This document shows, one piece after another, positions 42,150 to 50,646 of a stretch of DNA of 64,000 nt (positions are counted from its first letter, which is position 1; every line of letters starts with the position of its first letter). Source of the stretch: JAICYJ01 sp963797565 (lineage in GTDB: Bacteria > Actinomycetota > Thermoleophilia > Gaiellales > JAICJC01); the NCBI GenBank assembly GCA_963797565.1, contig CAWCPM010000011.1, forward strand, positions 186,001-250,000, read 5' to 3'. The notes below the pieces were generated by a model. That model worked only from the letters and a program-made list of their open reading frames with translations. It searched no databases and was not told the DNA's origin. The translations under genes were made by a program, and so were the position numbers.

Positions 42150-43021
42150 GGACGCACGGAGCGACGCTTCGCGATCCGCGCCAGCGCGCTCACATCCTCG
42201 TCGCCGTGTCCCTCGCCGATCAGGTCGTCCTCCTCGGCCAGCACCACCTGCGACACGCCCAGGTCGAGACCCAGGCGCCCGGCCTCGTCCAGCGCGATCG
42301 CCACGTCCTTGCGGTGCAGCGAGACCTTGAACCCGAGCGGGTAGCTGTCGTCGACCATGTTCTGGCCCCTGTTCGCCAGCACCCACGACGACGCGGCTCC
42401 AGCCGACAGCGCCTCCATCAGCTGCTCCAGCGGCAGGCCGGCGGCCTGCGCCAGCGCGATGCCCTCGCCCACGGTGGCATAGGTGCCCGCGATCATCACC
42501 TGGTTCACCGCCTTGGCCATCTGGCCGGAGCCGCTGGGGCCAAGGTGCGTGATGCGCTTGCCGAACGCCTGCAGGATCGGCTGCGCCCGCTCGACGTGCT
42601 CGGGCGCGCCGCCCACGAAGATGGTGAGGGTGCCGTTCTGGGCGCCCTCCGACCCTCCGGACACCGGCGCGTCCACCAGGCCGATGCCCTGCGCGGCCAG
42701 GCGCTCGGCCAGCTCGGCCGTTGCCGAGGGAGACACCGTCGAGCAGTCGACCACGGTGCCGCCGGCGGCCAGCCCCAGCGCGACGCCGTCGTCGCCGAAC
42801 AGCACGGCCTCCAGGTCGGGCGTGTCGGAGACGCAGATCAGCACCGCGTCGGCTCCGGCGGCAGCCTCGGCCGGCGTGGCGGCCCGGGCGGCGCCGCGCT
42901 CGGCCAGCGGCAGCTCGCGCTCGCGCGTGCGGTTGTGGACAGTCACCTCGTGGCCGGCGTCCAGCAGGTGGCCCGCCATGGGTGCGCCCATCGTCCCCAG
43001 TCCGATCACGGCTACGCGCAT
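42146..43021 (-). CDS. NAD(P)-dependent 3-hydroxyisobutyrate dehydrogenase family protein
   Basis: 291 residues. Rossmann GLGTMGAPMAGHL, substrate motif DAPVSGGSEG and catalytic Lys in GSGQMAKAVNQ. This beta-hydroxyacid dehydrogenase family includes 3-hydroxyisobutyrate and tartronate-semialdehyde reductases. Third gene of a phosphoribulokinase-dehydrogenase-acetyltransferase-cupin string on the minus strand; only 12 bp after the kinase. Confidence 0.87.
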   Translation of the reverse strand: MRVAVIGLGTMGAPMAGHLLDAGHEVTVHNRTRERELPLAERGAARAATPAEAAAGADAVLICVSDTPDLEAVLFGDDGVALGLAAGGTVVDCSTVSPSATAELAERLAAQGIGLVDAPVSGGSEGAQNGTLTIFVGGAPEHVERAQPILQAFGKRITHLGPSGSGQMAKAVNQVMIAGTYATVGEGIALAQAAGLPLEQLMEALSAGAASSWVLANRGQNMVDDSYPLGFKVSLHRKDVAIALDEAGRLGLDLGVSQVVLAEEDDLIGEGHGDEDVSALARIAKRRSVRP

Positions 43022-43033
43022 AGGAGCGCGATT

Positions 43034-43972
43034 CTAGCCCGAGCGGGTCGCCGCCTCGGCTCCACCCATGGCGACCTTGGCCCGCGCCGTCACCAGGTGG
43101 TAGAGCACCAGCAGCTGCACGATCGCGAGCGAGTCGCTGCGGTTGAGGTCGGTGCCGAGCGTGAACTCGCCCAGGCGCTCCGAGCGCAGGTGGCTTGCGA
43201 AGTGCATGTGCTCCCAGATCCGCTCCTCGAGCTCGAGCGCCGTCGCGGCCGGCAGCCGGCCCGGCACCCGCAGGTCCTGCTCGCCGTCGGCGCCCACCAG
43301 CGACAGCCCCTGCTCGGGGTCGTCGCCGACGACGTCCGACAGGTCGGGGTGCGGCAGGCCGGGGCGCAGCAGCAGGTGCGCGTCCAGGTGCGTGGAGTCG
43401 GGGTCGTCCTTGGCGCCGGGCGGGTCGGCGAACCGGACAACCATGTCGGCGTGGTGCCGCTGGGGGCGGATGTACTGCTCGGAGTCGGGCTCGCGCCGGT
43501 CGAGCTCGTCGAGCACCTGGTTGGTGGTGTAGCCGCGCCGCGAGCAGTCGCGCACCACCTTCCACCGGCGGCGCAGGCTCTCGGGAGGGTCGAGGAAGAC
43601 GCGGATGTCGAAGCAGTCGCGGAGCGCGTCGGTGTGGTAGCCGAGCAGCCCCTCCACGATCAGGAAGCGTCCCGGCGTGAGGTAGGCGGGCGGCGCGAAC
43701 GTTCCGTCCGAGTGCCGGTAGACCGGCTTCATGATCGCCTCGCCCCGCCGCAGCAGCATCAGGTGCTGACCCATGATGTCCATGTGGTTGCAGCCCGGAT
43801 CGAGCGGCGTCACGCCCATGTCGGCCCGCTGCGAGCGGTCGTACCGGTGGTAGTCGTCCAGGCAGACGTGCGAGACCTGCTCCTGGCCCAGCACGCGCAC
43901 CAGCCCCCGCGTCAGTGTGGTCTTGCCGCTCGCGGAGTCACCCACGACGCCAAGGATGATCGGGCGTGGCAT
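43034..43972 (-). CDS. prk: phosphoribulokinase
   Basis: 312 residues. P-loop GDSASGKTTL, then CLDDYHRYDR, NHMDIM, KPVYRHSDG and VEGLLGYHTD, the sequence of class II-like phosphoribulokinases, which convert ribulose 5-phosphate to ribulose 1,5-bisphosphate with ATP. No RuBisCO or other Calvin gene is in the window. TAGAGT lies 6 nt before the ATG. Divergent from a CbbR-like LysR regulator, the standard control arrangement for Calvin-cycle genes. Confidence 0.85.
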   Translation of the reverse strand: MPRPIILGVVGDSASGKTTLTRGLVRVLGQEQVSHVCLDDYHRYDRSQRADMGVTPLDPGCNHMDIMGQHLMLLRRGEAIMKPVYRHSDGTFAPPAYLTPGRFLIVEGLLGYHTDALRDCFDIRVFLDPPESLRRRWKVVRDCSRRGYTTNQVLDELDRREPDSEQYIRPQRHHADMVVRFADPPGAKDDPDSTHLDAHLLLRPGLPHPDLSDVVGDDPEQGLSLVGADGEQDLRVPGRLPAATALELEERIWEHMHFASHLRSERLGEFTLGTDLNRSDSLAIVQLLVLYHLVTARAKVAMGGAEAATRSG

Positions 43973-43978
43973 CGATCC

Positions 43979-43984
43979 ACTCTA
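43979..43984 (-). promoter_or_regulatory. -10 box of phosphoribulokinase gene
   Basis: TAGAGT on the minus strand, 6 nt before the ATG at 43972. Confidence 0.45.
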
Positions 43985-44041
43985 CCCGGAGCCGATACAC
44001 ACGAACACTGCAACCACGATTGAACGCTCGGCCGACACTGA

Positions 44042-44047
44042 TAACCT
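44042..44047 (+). promoter_or_regulatory. -10 box of lysR/cbbR-like gene
   Basis: TAACCT, 9 nt before the ATG at 44057. The 84-bp divergent gap also holds TGCAA (44009) and TTGCA (44052), possible halves of a LysR site. Confidence 0.35.
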
Positions 44048-44056
44048 CGCCTTGCA

Positions 44057-44932
44057 ATGACGTTCGGCCAGCTGAACACATTCCTGGCGCTCGCCCGTGC
44101 CGGCTCGGTGCGCGGGGCGGCGGCGGCGCTGGTGGTGACCGAGCCGGCCGTGTCGGCGGCGGTGGGCGCACTGCAGCGCGACCTCGGCGTGGAGCTGGTG
44201 ACCCGGCAGGGCCGCGGCATCATGCTGACGCCGGCCGGTGACACGCTGGCCCGCTACGCCGCCGAGCTGCTGGGGCTGCGCGACCAGGCGCTGCGCGAGA
44301 TCCGGGAGGTGCGGGCGCTGCGACTGGCGGCGGTCACCACCGCCGGCGAGTACGTCGTGCCGCCGCTGCTGAAGGCGTTCATGGCCGGCCACCCGAACGT
44401 GGACGTGTCGCTCGAGGTCGGAAACCGCGCCGAGGTGTACGAGCGGCTGACGCAGCGCCAGGTCGACCTGGCGATCGGCGGCAGCCCACCGGCCGGCTCC
44501 GGAATCAGCGGCCAGCCGTTCCTCGACTACCGCCTGGTGGTGGTGGCCGCCGCCGACCATCCGGTCGCGGATCCCGCGGACGAGACGTGGCTGCTGCGTG
44601 AGCGCGGGTCGGGCACGCGCGCAACGGTCGAGGCGTTTCTGGTCGAGGCCGGGATAGCGCCCCGCTCCACCCTCACGCTGGGCTCGAACGGCGCCGTCAA
44701 GCAGGCGGTGCTGGTGGGGCTTGGCATCACCCTGCTCTCCGACCACGCCGCCGGTGCCGAGCTGGCGTCCGGCTCGCTGGTGCCGGTTGCGATGCCCGGC
44801 GCCCCGCTCGAGCGCTCCTGGTTCGTGCTACGGCGTGAGAGCGGCCCGATCCTGCCGGAGGCATCCTCCTTCAGCGCGTTCTGCCGGTCGCCGGAGGCCG
44901 CGGCCGCGGTGCTGGCCGCGATCGGCCCGTGA
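44057..44932 (+). CDS. LysR family transcriptional regulator, CbbR-like
   Basis: 291 residues. N-terminal winged HTH LNTFLALARAGSVRGAAAAL, then a type 2 periplasmic-binding ligand domain with SLEVGNRAEVYERLTQRQVD and LRERGSGTRATVEAFL, resembling CbbR/RbcR. Divergent from phosphoribulokinase, its likely target. As with CbbR, a phosphorylated metabolite co-inducer is expected; that is inference from family and context. Confidence 0.86.
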   Translation: MTFGQLNTFLALARAGSVRGAAAALVVTEPAVSAAVGALQRDLGVELVTRQGRGIMLTPAGDTLARYAAELLGLRDQALREIREVRALRLAAVTTAGEYVVPPLLKAFMAGHPNVDVSLEVGNRAEVYERLTQRQVDLAIGGSPPAGSGISGQPFLDYRLVVVAAADHPVADPADETWLLRERGSGTRATVEAFLVEAGIAPRSTLTLGSNGAVKQAVLVGLGITLLSDHAAGAELASGSLVPVAMPGAPLERSWFVLRRESGPILPEASSFSAFCRSPEAAAAVLAAIGP

Positions 44933-44975
44933 CCGGCACGTGACAGCGAATGGTGCAACGAACCTCACGCCGCCG

Positions 44976-45100
44976 TGACGATCCCACCGCCACGCGTCAC
45001 GATTCACACCGCCCGTCCGGCATCAACATCACGGCCCTGACCGGGCCACCTCGCAACCATGCGGGCACGCATCACCGTCCGGTAACGACCCTCACGATCC
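44976..45100. repeat. degenerate TCACGATCC-type repeats in convergent intergenic region
   Basis: The 284-bp gap after the LysR gene contains five short related words: TGACGATCC (44976), TCACGATTC (44997), TCACGGCCC (45029), TCACCGTCC (45072), TCACGATCC (45092). Spacing is irregular. No gene is seen in this gap. Confidence 0.25.
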
Positions 45101-45196
45101 CGTTCCGGACCGCCCACGCCGCCCGGGTCGGGGTTTGACACCGTTAAGAGCGCGCCGGGCGTTGCACGTCTGAGTGGGAGCCGTGACCGATCGTCG

Positions 45197-45212
45197 CGGA
45201 GTCGATACTCCG
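45197..45212 (-). terminator. possible terminator of EamA gene
   Basis: CGGAGT-cgat-ACTCCG, five nucleotides past the stop of the minus-strand EamA gene; no U tract. Confidence 0.35.
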
Positions 45213-45216
45213 GTCG

Positions 45217-46186
45217 CTATGCGCTGCGCTCGGCGACCGGCGACACCGGCTCGGCCGAGTCGATCACCACCTGCCGGCGTCGCCGGCTGGACGACCGGTC
45301 CGACACCGCGACCGCCACGGCCGCCACGATCACCGCCGTCGCGATCAGGGTCGTCGCCGTGAGCTGCTCGTTCGCCAGCGCCCAGCCGAGGAACACCGCC
45401 ACCACCGGGTTCACGAACGCGTAGGTCGCCACCCGCGTGGGCGCGACGTGGCCGAGCAGCCAGATGTAGGCGGTGAAGGTGACCACCGTCCCGAGCAGCA
45501 CCAGGTAGAGCAGGCCCGGCGAGCGAGCGGCCGCTGACCTGCGACAGCTGCAGATCCTGCGCCTCGCCGGACGCGAACGAGACGGCCACCAGCACCAGCC
45601 CGCCCACCAGCAGCGGCGCACCCGCTGCCGCCATCGGCGATGCGGGCAGCGGCACCCTGCGGGTGGCGATCGTGCCGACCGCCCACGAGAAGGCGGCCAG
45701 CAGCAGCAACGCGGCATCGGTCGCCGACAGGCCGCCGCCGCTGGTCTTTCCCGCCACCAGCAGTGCCACGCCGAGGAACGCGGCGAACAGGGCCAGCGCG
45801 GTGCGCGGCGAGGGCCGGCCGGACGCCAGGAAACCCCAGGCCAGCAGCGGCACGAAAAGCGGGATGGTGGCGAGGCAGAGCGCCGAGATGCCGGACGGGA
45901 CGAACTGCTCCTCGCGCGCCAGCACTGCGTGGCAGCCGACGAACAGGAACAGCCCGACGGCGCCGGAGCCCAGCCACTCGGCCGGCTGTGGCCATGCCGA
46001 GTCCGGCTCGCGCAGGCGCGACAGGCCCAGCAGGATGCCGCCCCCGACCAGGCAGCGCACCGCCATCATCGGAAACGGCGGGATCGTCTCGACCGCCCAG
46101 GCGATGGCCAGGAAGGTCGAGCCCCAGACCAGGTAGATGGCCGCGAACGCGGCCACCACCCGCGGTTCGGGCAACGAGGAGGGCAT
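45217..46186 (-). CDS. EamA/DMT family transporter (frameshift)
   Basis: About 322 residues after removing one C near 45510, which restores SGRSLAGLLYLVLLG. Ten hydrophobic segments in two EamA repeats: YLVWGSTFLAIAWAVETIPP opens repeat 1, and AFVNPVVAVFLGWALANEQL closes repeat 2. Probable exporter of amino acids or metabolites. TAGCCT sits 6 nt before the ATG. As sequenced, the last third is out of frame and would read through to 45092. Confidence 0.83.
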
Positions 46187-46192
46187 CGCCGT

Positions 46193-46198
46193 AGGCTA
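46193..46198 (-). promoter_or_regulatory. -10 box of EamA gene
   Basis: TAGCCT on the minus strand, 6 nt before the ATG at 46186. Confidence 0.45.
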
Positions 46199-46220
46199 GT
46201 GAGACACCTACGTGCGGGCG

Positions 46221-46839
46221 CTACCCGCCGGTCGCGGCGGCCCGCCGTATGGCCAGCAGATCGCGGTCGCCGACCCGGGTGATACGGGCGCCCACCACCG
46301 TCCGGCCGTAGGCGGCCGCGTCCGCCTTCACAGCCTTGGCCTGGATCGTGATCTTGCGCTCTTCGAGCGTGAAGGTGAGGGCGAACTCGTCGCCCGCCGC
46401 CATCTGCAGTTCGATCGAGAACTGCACGCCGGACTCCGACAGGTCGTCCACGCGCACGTCGTACTCGTTGCCCTCGACGGCGTACTGGCAGAAGATCGCG
46501 GTCATACACCGCCGGAATGCGAAGCTCCACCCGCGTCGCCTGCCGCCCCGCACCGTCCTCGCTGATCTCGACCAGGGCGAGCACCCCGATCGCCTGTTCG
46601 AACGAGTGGTACTCGGCCTCGGTCAGCTCGAACCGCGCCGTCCACGGCTGGTCGCCGACCGCAAAGCGGAGGGTCAGCTGCTCGACCCCGCCCATCTGCA
46701 GCCGCGGCAGGTAGGCCCGCAGCATCAGGCCGTCCAGCTGGAACGGGTCGCACAGCAGCTGCTTGCCATCCTGCGAGGTCGCCGATACGCCGGTGCGCCC
46801 CGGCAGCGATGCCATCGCTCGCGCGGCCGCCCCTTCCAC
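46221..46839 (-). CDS. PilZ domain c-di-GMP effector (frameshift)
   Basis: About 205 residues over two frames joined near 46515 by removing one base. N-terminal YcgR-N-like domain (LRAYLPRLQMGGVEQLTLRF) and a C-terminal PilZ domain with RQATRVELRIP (the arginine motif) and DLSESGVQF (the D-x-S-x-x-G motif). Two GGDEF cyclases are encoded at 5.9-7.9 kb. The gene starts at GTG two bases after the pruA stop on the same strand, so they may share a transcript. Confidence 0.78.
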
Positions 46840-46840
46840 G

Positions 46841-48472
46841 CTACTCCTCGGCCATGAACGGATACCGATAGTCGGCCGCCGGCACGAACGTCTCCTTGAT
46901 CGTGCGCGGGCTCGTCCACCGGATCAGGTTCCACATCGAGCCGGCCTTGTCGTTGGTGCCGGACGCGCGGGCGCCGCCGAACGGCTGCTGCCCGACCACC
47001 GCGCCGGTCGGCTTGTCGTTCACGTAGAAGTTGCCGGCGGCGTCGCGCAGCGCGTCGTGCGCCTGCGAGATCGCGGACCGGTCGGTCGCGAACACGGCGC
47101 CGGTGAGGGCGTAGGGCGAGGTCGTGTTGACCACGTCGAGCGTGTCGTCGAACCGCTTCTCGTCGTACACGTAGGCGGTCACGACCGGCCCGAACAGCTC
47201 CCGCTGCATCAGGTCGAACGAGGGATCCTTGGTTGCGATCACGGTCGGCCTGACGAAGTAGCCGTCGCTGTCGTCGGCGTCTCCACCGACCACGATCTCG
47301 GCGTCGTCCGACTTCTTGACCATGTCGAACGCGTCCGCCTGGGTGGTGTATGCGCTCTCATCGATCACCGCGCCCATGAAGTTGCGGAAGTCCTCGATCG
47401 GGCCCATGCGGATGGTCGGCACCTCGGTCTCCAGCTCCTCCCGGATCTGCGGCCACAGGTTGGACGGCGCGTACACACGCGAGGCCGCCGAGCACTTCTG
47501 GCCCTGGTACTCGAACGCTCCCCGCAGGATCGCGGTGGCGACGGCCTGGGGGTCGGCCGACTTGTGGGCGAGGATGAAGTCCTTGCCGCCCGTCTCGCCG
47601 ACGATGCGCGGGTACCCGTGGTAGCCGGCGATGTTGTCGCCGACCGTCTTCCACATCGACTGGAACACCGCCGTCGAGCCGGTGAAGTGGATGCCGGCCA
47701 GCTCCGGCGAGCGCAGGGCGGCGTCGCCGATCTCGGCGCCCGATCCGAGCACCATGTTGATCACGCCCGGCGGCAGGCCGGCCTGCTCGAGCAGCTTCAT
47801 CAGGAAGTACGTCGAGTAGACCGCGGTCGAGGCCGGCTTCAGGATCACGGTGTTGCCCATCAGGGCGGGAGCGCCCGACAGGTTGCCGGCGATCGCGGTG
47901 AAGTTGAACGGCGCCACGGCGAACACGAAGCCCTCCAGCGGCCGGTACTCCATCCGGTTCCAGATGCCCGGCGATGAGCGCGGCTGCTCCTCCATGATCC
48001 GCCGCATGTACGTCGGGTTGAAGCGCCAGAAGTCGGCGAGCTCGCAGGCCGCGTCGATCTCGGCCTGGTAGACGGTCTTCGACTGCCCCAGCATGGTGGC
48101 GGCGTTGATGGTGTCGCGCCACGGCCCGGTCAGGAGGTCGGCGGCCCGCAGGAACACGGCGGCACGCTCGTCCCACGAGGTGCGCGACCATTCCTTGTGG
48201 GCGTCGCGGGCCGCTGCGATCGCCTGCTCGACCTGCTCGGCGCCGCCCTTGTGGTACTCGGCCAGCACGTGCTGCTTGGCGTGCGGCTTGACGGACTTGG
48301 CGGTGGTGCCGGTGCGCACCTCCTTGCCGCCGATGATCATCGGGATCTCGATCTGCTGGCCGTCCATCTCGGACAGCTTCTGCTTGAGGCTCGTGCGCTC
48401 GGGGGAGCCGGGCGCGTAGTCGCGCACCGGCTCGTTGTACGGAGTGGGGAGGTTGAAGATGCCTGTGCTCAT
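46841..48472 (-). CDS. pruA: L-glutamate gamma-semialdehyde dehydrogenase (P5C dehydrogenase)
   Basis: 543 residues, the length of stand-alone PruA. Aldehyde dehydrogenase motifs: catalytic Glu in VGETGGKDFI, catalytic Cys in YQGQKCSAASR, NAD site FTGSTAVF and C-terminal PFGGARASGTNDKAG. It oxidises 1-pyrroline-5-carboxylate/glutamate semialdehyde to glutamate in proline and arginine catabolism. No proline dehydrogenase is in the window. TAGGCT lies 7 nt before the ATG. Confidence 0.96.
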   Translation of the reverse strand: MSTGIFNLPTPYNEPVRDYAPGSPERTSLKQKLSEMDGQQIEIPMIIGGKEVRTGTTAKSVKPHAKQHVLAEYHKGGAEQVEQAIAAARDAHKEWSRTSWDERAAVFLRAADLLTGPWRDTINAATMLGQSKTVYQAEIDAACELADFWRFNPTYMRRIMEEQPRSSPGIWNRMEYRPLEGFVFAVAPFNFTAIAGNLSGAPALMGNTVILKPASTAVYSTYFLMKLLEQAGLPPGVINMVLGSGAEIGDAALRSPELAGIHFTGSTAVFQSMWKTVGDNIAGYHGYPRIVGETGGKDFILAHKSADPQAVATAILRGAFEYQGQKCSAASRVYAPSNLWPQIREELETEVPTIRMGPIEDFRNFMGAVIDESAYTTQADAFDMVKKSDDAEIVVGGDADDSDGYFVRPTVIATKDPSFDLMQRELFGPVVTAYVYDEKRFDDTLDVVNTTSPYALTGAVFATDRSAISQAHDALRDAAGNFYVNDKPTGAVVGQQPFGGARASGTNDKAGSMWNLIRWTSPRTIKETFVPAADYRYPFMAEE

Positions 48473-48479
48473 GGCGGCA

Positions 48480-48485
48480 AGCCTA
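48480..48485 (-). promoter_or_regulatory. -10 box of pruA
   Basis: TAGGCT on the minus strand, 7 nt before the ATG at 48472. Confidence 0.45.
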
Positions 48486-48492
48486 CCTCTCG

Positions 48493-48795
48493 TCAGCCGG
48501 TGCCGGAGCTGGTGCCGGCCACCACCAACAGCGCTATCAGCAGCACGGCGAGCGCGACCAGCGCCACCCCGACCCAGCCCAGCACGATGCCGGCGGTGGC
48601 CAGGCCGGCCCCGCCCAGCCCGGGACGCTCGGCGATCTCGCGCTTCGCCGATCGACCGAACACGATCGCCAGGATCGACAGCACCACCGGGAAGATCACG
48701 AAGCCGCCGATCCCGAGCACCAGCGAGGCGATCGCCTTGCCGCTGGTCTCGCCGGCCGAGGCGTAGGCGCCGGCCGACATGCGCGCGCCGCCCAC
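48493..48795 (-). CDS. DUF4190 membrane protein, probably with upstream zinc ribbon
   Basis: 100 residues from a GTG at 48795, two to three membrane spans (KAIASLVLGIGGFVIFPVVL, then VLGWVGVALVALAVLLIALL), the DUF4190 layout. The frame stays open upstream to 48873 and encodes a zinc ribbon, CTSCGE and CSNCGAR, with no ATG, GTG or TTG; such ribbon + DUF4190 fusions are common. Either the true start is non-canonical, or one base is in excess at the CBS gene end and the two reading frames join. Membrane role unknown. Confidence 0.68.
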   Translation of the reverse strand: MGGARMSAGAYASAGETSGKAIASLVLGIGGFVIFPVVLSILAIVFGRSAKREIAERPGLGGAGLATAGIVLGWVGVALVALAVLLIALLVVAGTSSGTG

Positions 48796-48874
48796 CCTGG
48801 CGCCGCAGTTCGAGCAGAACCCGGCGCCGGCCGCGACCGGCTCGCCACAGCTCGTGCAGTAGACCGCGGCTACG

Positions 48875-49276
48875 TCACACGCCCTTCGGGGACTCGTTCG
48901 GCAGCGTCAGCAGGTCGCGGATCGAGACGATCCCGATCAGCTTGCCGTGGTCGCAGATGGGCACGTGCCGGAAGCCGCCGTGGATCATCATCATGGCCGC
49001 CTCGCCGTTGGTGGCGTCGGGCCCGACGGTGATCGGGTCGCGGGTCATCCACTGCTCGACGGTGCCCTCGATGGTGCCGCGGCCGACGGCTCGCAGCACA
49101 TCGCGCTCGGTGAGGATGCCGATCAGGTGGTCGCCGTCGGTGACCAGGATCGCGCCGACGCGGCGGTCCGCCATCTGGTGCGCGGCCTCCTGCAGCGTCT
49201 CCGACGGCCCGATCGTCAGCAGCCGGGTGGCCATGGTGTTGGAGACGGAATCCTCGCGGGGTCGCTGGTAGCTCAT
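48875..49276 (-). CDS. tandem CBS domain protein
   Basis: 133 residues with two CBS motifs: VGAILVTDGDHLIGILTERD and the second HVPICDHGKLIGIVSIRDLL. Stand-alone CBS-pair proteins bind adenine nucleotides and act as sensors. It starts behind a GAGGTGCAG ribosome-binding site. Immediately precedes the zinc ribbon/DUF4190 frame. Confidence 0.88.
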   Translation of the reverse strand: MSYQRPREDSVSNTMATRLLTIGPSETLQEAAHQMADRRVGAILVTDGDHLIGILTERDVLRAVGRGTIEGTVEQWMTRDPITVGPDATNGEAAMMMIHGGFRHVPICDHGKLIGIVSIRDLLTLPNESPKGV

Positions 49277-49326
49277 GCGCTAGCTGCACCTCGTATCGGG
49301 GTGGGCGAGTCTACCGCACCCGTCGC

Positions 49327-49332
49327 TACGAT
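49327..49332 (+). promoter_or_regulatory. -10 box of siroheme dehydrogenase gene
   Basis: TACGAT, 7 nt before the ATG at 49340. Confidence 0.4.
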
Positions 49333-49339
49333 TCGAGCC

Positions 49340-50083
49340 ATGCCGGCCCAGACCTACCGGGGCAAGCCATGCGTGTGCCAGCACCGCCTGGAGCTCTGCG
49401 ATCAGCGCTGCGTCGCCGACATGATGGCCACGACGTTCTACATGGCCTGCCTGAAGCTGACCGGGCGACGGTGCCTGGTGGTGGGCGCGGGCGCGGTCGG
49501 ACTGGAGAAGATCGAGGGGCTGCTGGCGTGCAACGCGGGCGTGCACGTGATCGCGACCGAGGTGGACGCGCCGGTGCAGGAGCTGGCCGACGCGGGCGAC
49601 ATCGAGCTCACGGTGCGGCCGTACCGCAGCGGCGATCTCGAGGGGCACTTCCTGGCGATCGCCGCCACCAGCGACACGGATGTGAACGTGGCGGTGTTCG
49701 AGGAGGCCGAGAGCCGGTCGATGCTCTGCAACGTGGTGGACGTGCCGCCGCTGTGCAGCTTCATCCTGCCGGCGATCGTGCGCACCGGCCCGATCGCGAT
49801 CGCGATCTCAACGGCGGGCGCGAGCCCCGCGCTGGCGAAGCGGATGAAGCGCGAGATCGGTGAGCTGTTCGGGGATCAGTATGCGGAGCTGGCGGAGCTG
49901 CTGAACGACGCGCGCGGCTGGGCGAAAGCGACGCTGCCCACCTACGAGGAGCGAAAGACGTTCTTCGAGGGCATCGTGAACGGCAGTCCCGATCCGGTCG
50001 AGCTGCTGCGGGCCGGCGACCGCCAGGCGGTGGTCGAGCTGATCGCGAGCCGGCAGGCTGCGGTTCCCGTCAGCCTGCACTGA
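49340..50083 (+). CDS. precorrin-2 dehydrogenase / sirohydrochlorin ferrochelatase-like, Cys-rich N-terminus
   Basis: 247 residues. The N-terminal 30 residues carry CVCQHRLELCDQRC, an extra Cys/His cluster; then the CysG-N-type domain, with NAD motif VVGAGAVGLEKIEGLL and IAISTAGASPALAKRMKREI, plus the helical C-terminus. Converts precorrin-2 to sirohydrochlorin with NAD for siroheme synthesis; iron insertion may be on another protein. The Cys cluster is not part of typical SirC. Confidence 0.85.
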   Translation: MPAQTYRGKPCVCQHRLELCDQRCVADMMATTFYMACLKLTGRRCLVVGAGAVGLEKIEGLLACNAGVHVIATEVDAPVQELADAGDIELTVRPYRSGDLEGHFLAIAATSDTDVNVAVFEEAESRSMLCNVVDVPPLCSFILPAIVRTGPIAIAISTAGASPALAKRMKREIGELFGDQYAELAELLNDARGWAKATLPTYEERKTFFEGIVNGSPDPVELLRAGDRQAVVELIASRQAAVPVSLH

Positions 50084-50108
50084 GCGACGATTCGCCGCCG
50101 GCCGCTAG

Positions 50109-50114
50109 TAGGCT
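50109..50114 (+). promoter_or_regulatory. -10 box of VOC gene
   Basis: TAGGCT, 6 nt before the GTG at 50121. Confidence 0.45.
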
Positions 50115-50120
50115 GCGCGG

Positions 50121-50519
50121 GTGGAGACGCCGCGGTTGTTTCGGGTGATCCTGCCGGTCGCAGACATCGAGGCGGCGGCGACGTTCCACGGGCGCAGGTT
50201 CGGCATTCCCGGTCGCCGTGTCTCGGGCGGTCGGCACTACTTCGACTGCGGGGGCACGATCCTCGCGTGCTACGACGCGCCGGCTGACGGCGATCCCGCA
50301 AGCGTTACCCCGAATCCGCAGTACCTCTACTTCAGTGTTGAAGACCTGGACGAGGCGCACAGACGAGCACGAGCAGCCGGATGTCGAGACCTTGGCGAGA
50401 TCGAGGTTCAACCGTGGGGCGAGCGGAGCTTCTACGGCCGTGACCCCTTCCGGAACCCGATCTGCTTTGTCGATTCGCAGACACTCTTCACCGGCAGCCG
50501 CGACTCCATAGGCGGATAA
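50121..50519 (+). CDS. VOC superfamily (glyoxalase-like) protein
   Basis: 132 residues from GTG; two beta-alpha-beta-beta-beta units of the vicinal oxygen chelate fold: LFRVILPVADIEAAATFHGR and PQYLYFSVEDLDEAHRRARA, with a closing FYGRDPFRNPICFVD that contributes metal ligands (the first unit has GGRHYFDC). Could be a dioxygenase, resistance protein or isomerase; not specified. Stands alone, leaderless. Confidence 0.82.
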   Translation: METPRLFRVILPVADIEAAATFHGRRFGIPGRRVSGGRHYFDCGGTILACYDAPADGDPASVTPNPQYLYFSVEDLDEAHRRARAAGCRDLGEIEVQPWGERSFYGRDPFRNPICFVDSQTLFTGSRDSIGG

Positions 50520-50646
50520 GCCGGCAAGCGTGACGGGCCCGTGGTTAGCTACCGGTCGTTGGCGGGTAGCGTTCTGGTGTCCGGCGACTGGGTTCCCAGC
50601 CCGGCGCGCCGTGTTTGATTGACGCCGAAAACGTGGAGGAGCTGCC

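Noticed and set aside
45174..45362. Small plus-strand frame overlapping the EamA 3' end
   Set aside because: Antisense to the conserved EamA C-terminus; Pro/Arg-rich and without ribosome-binding site.
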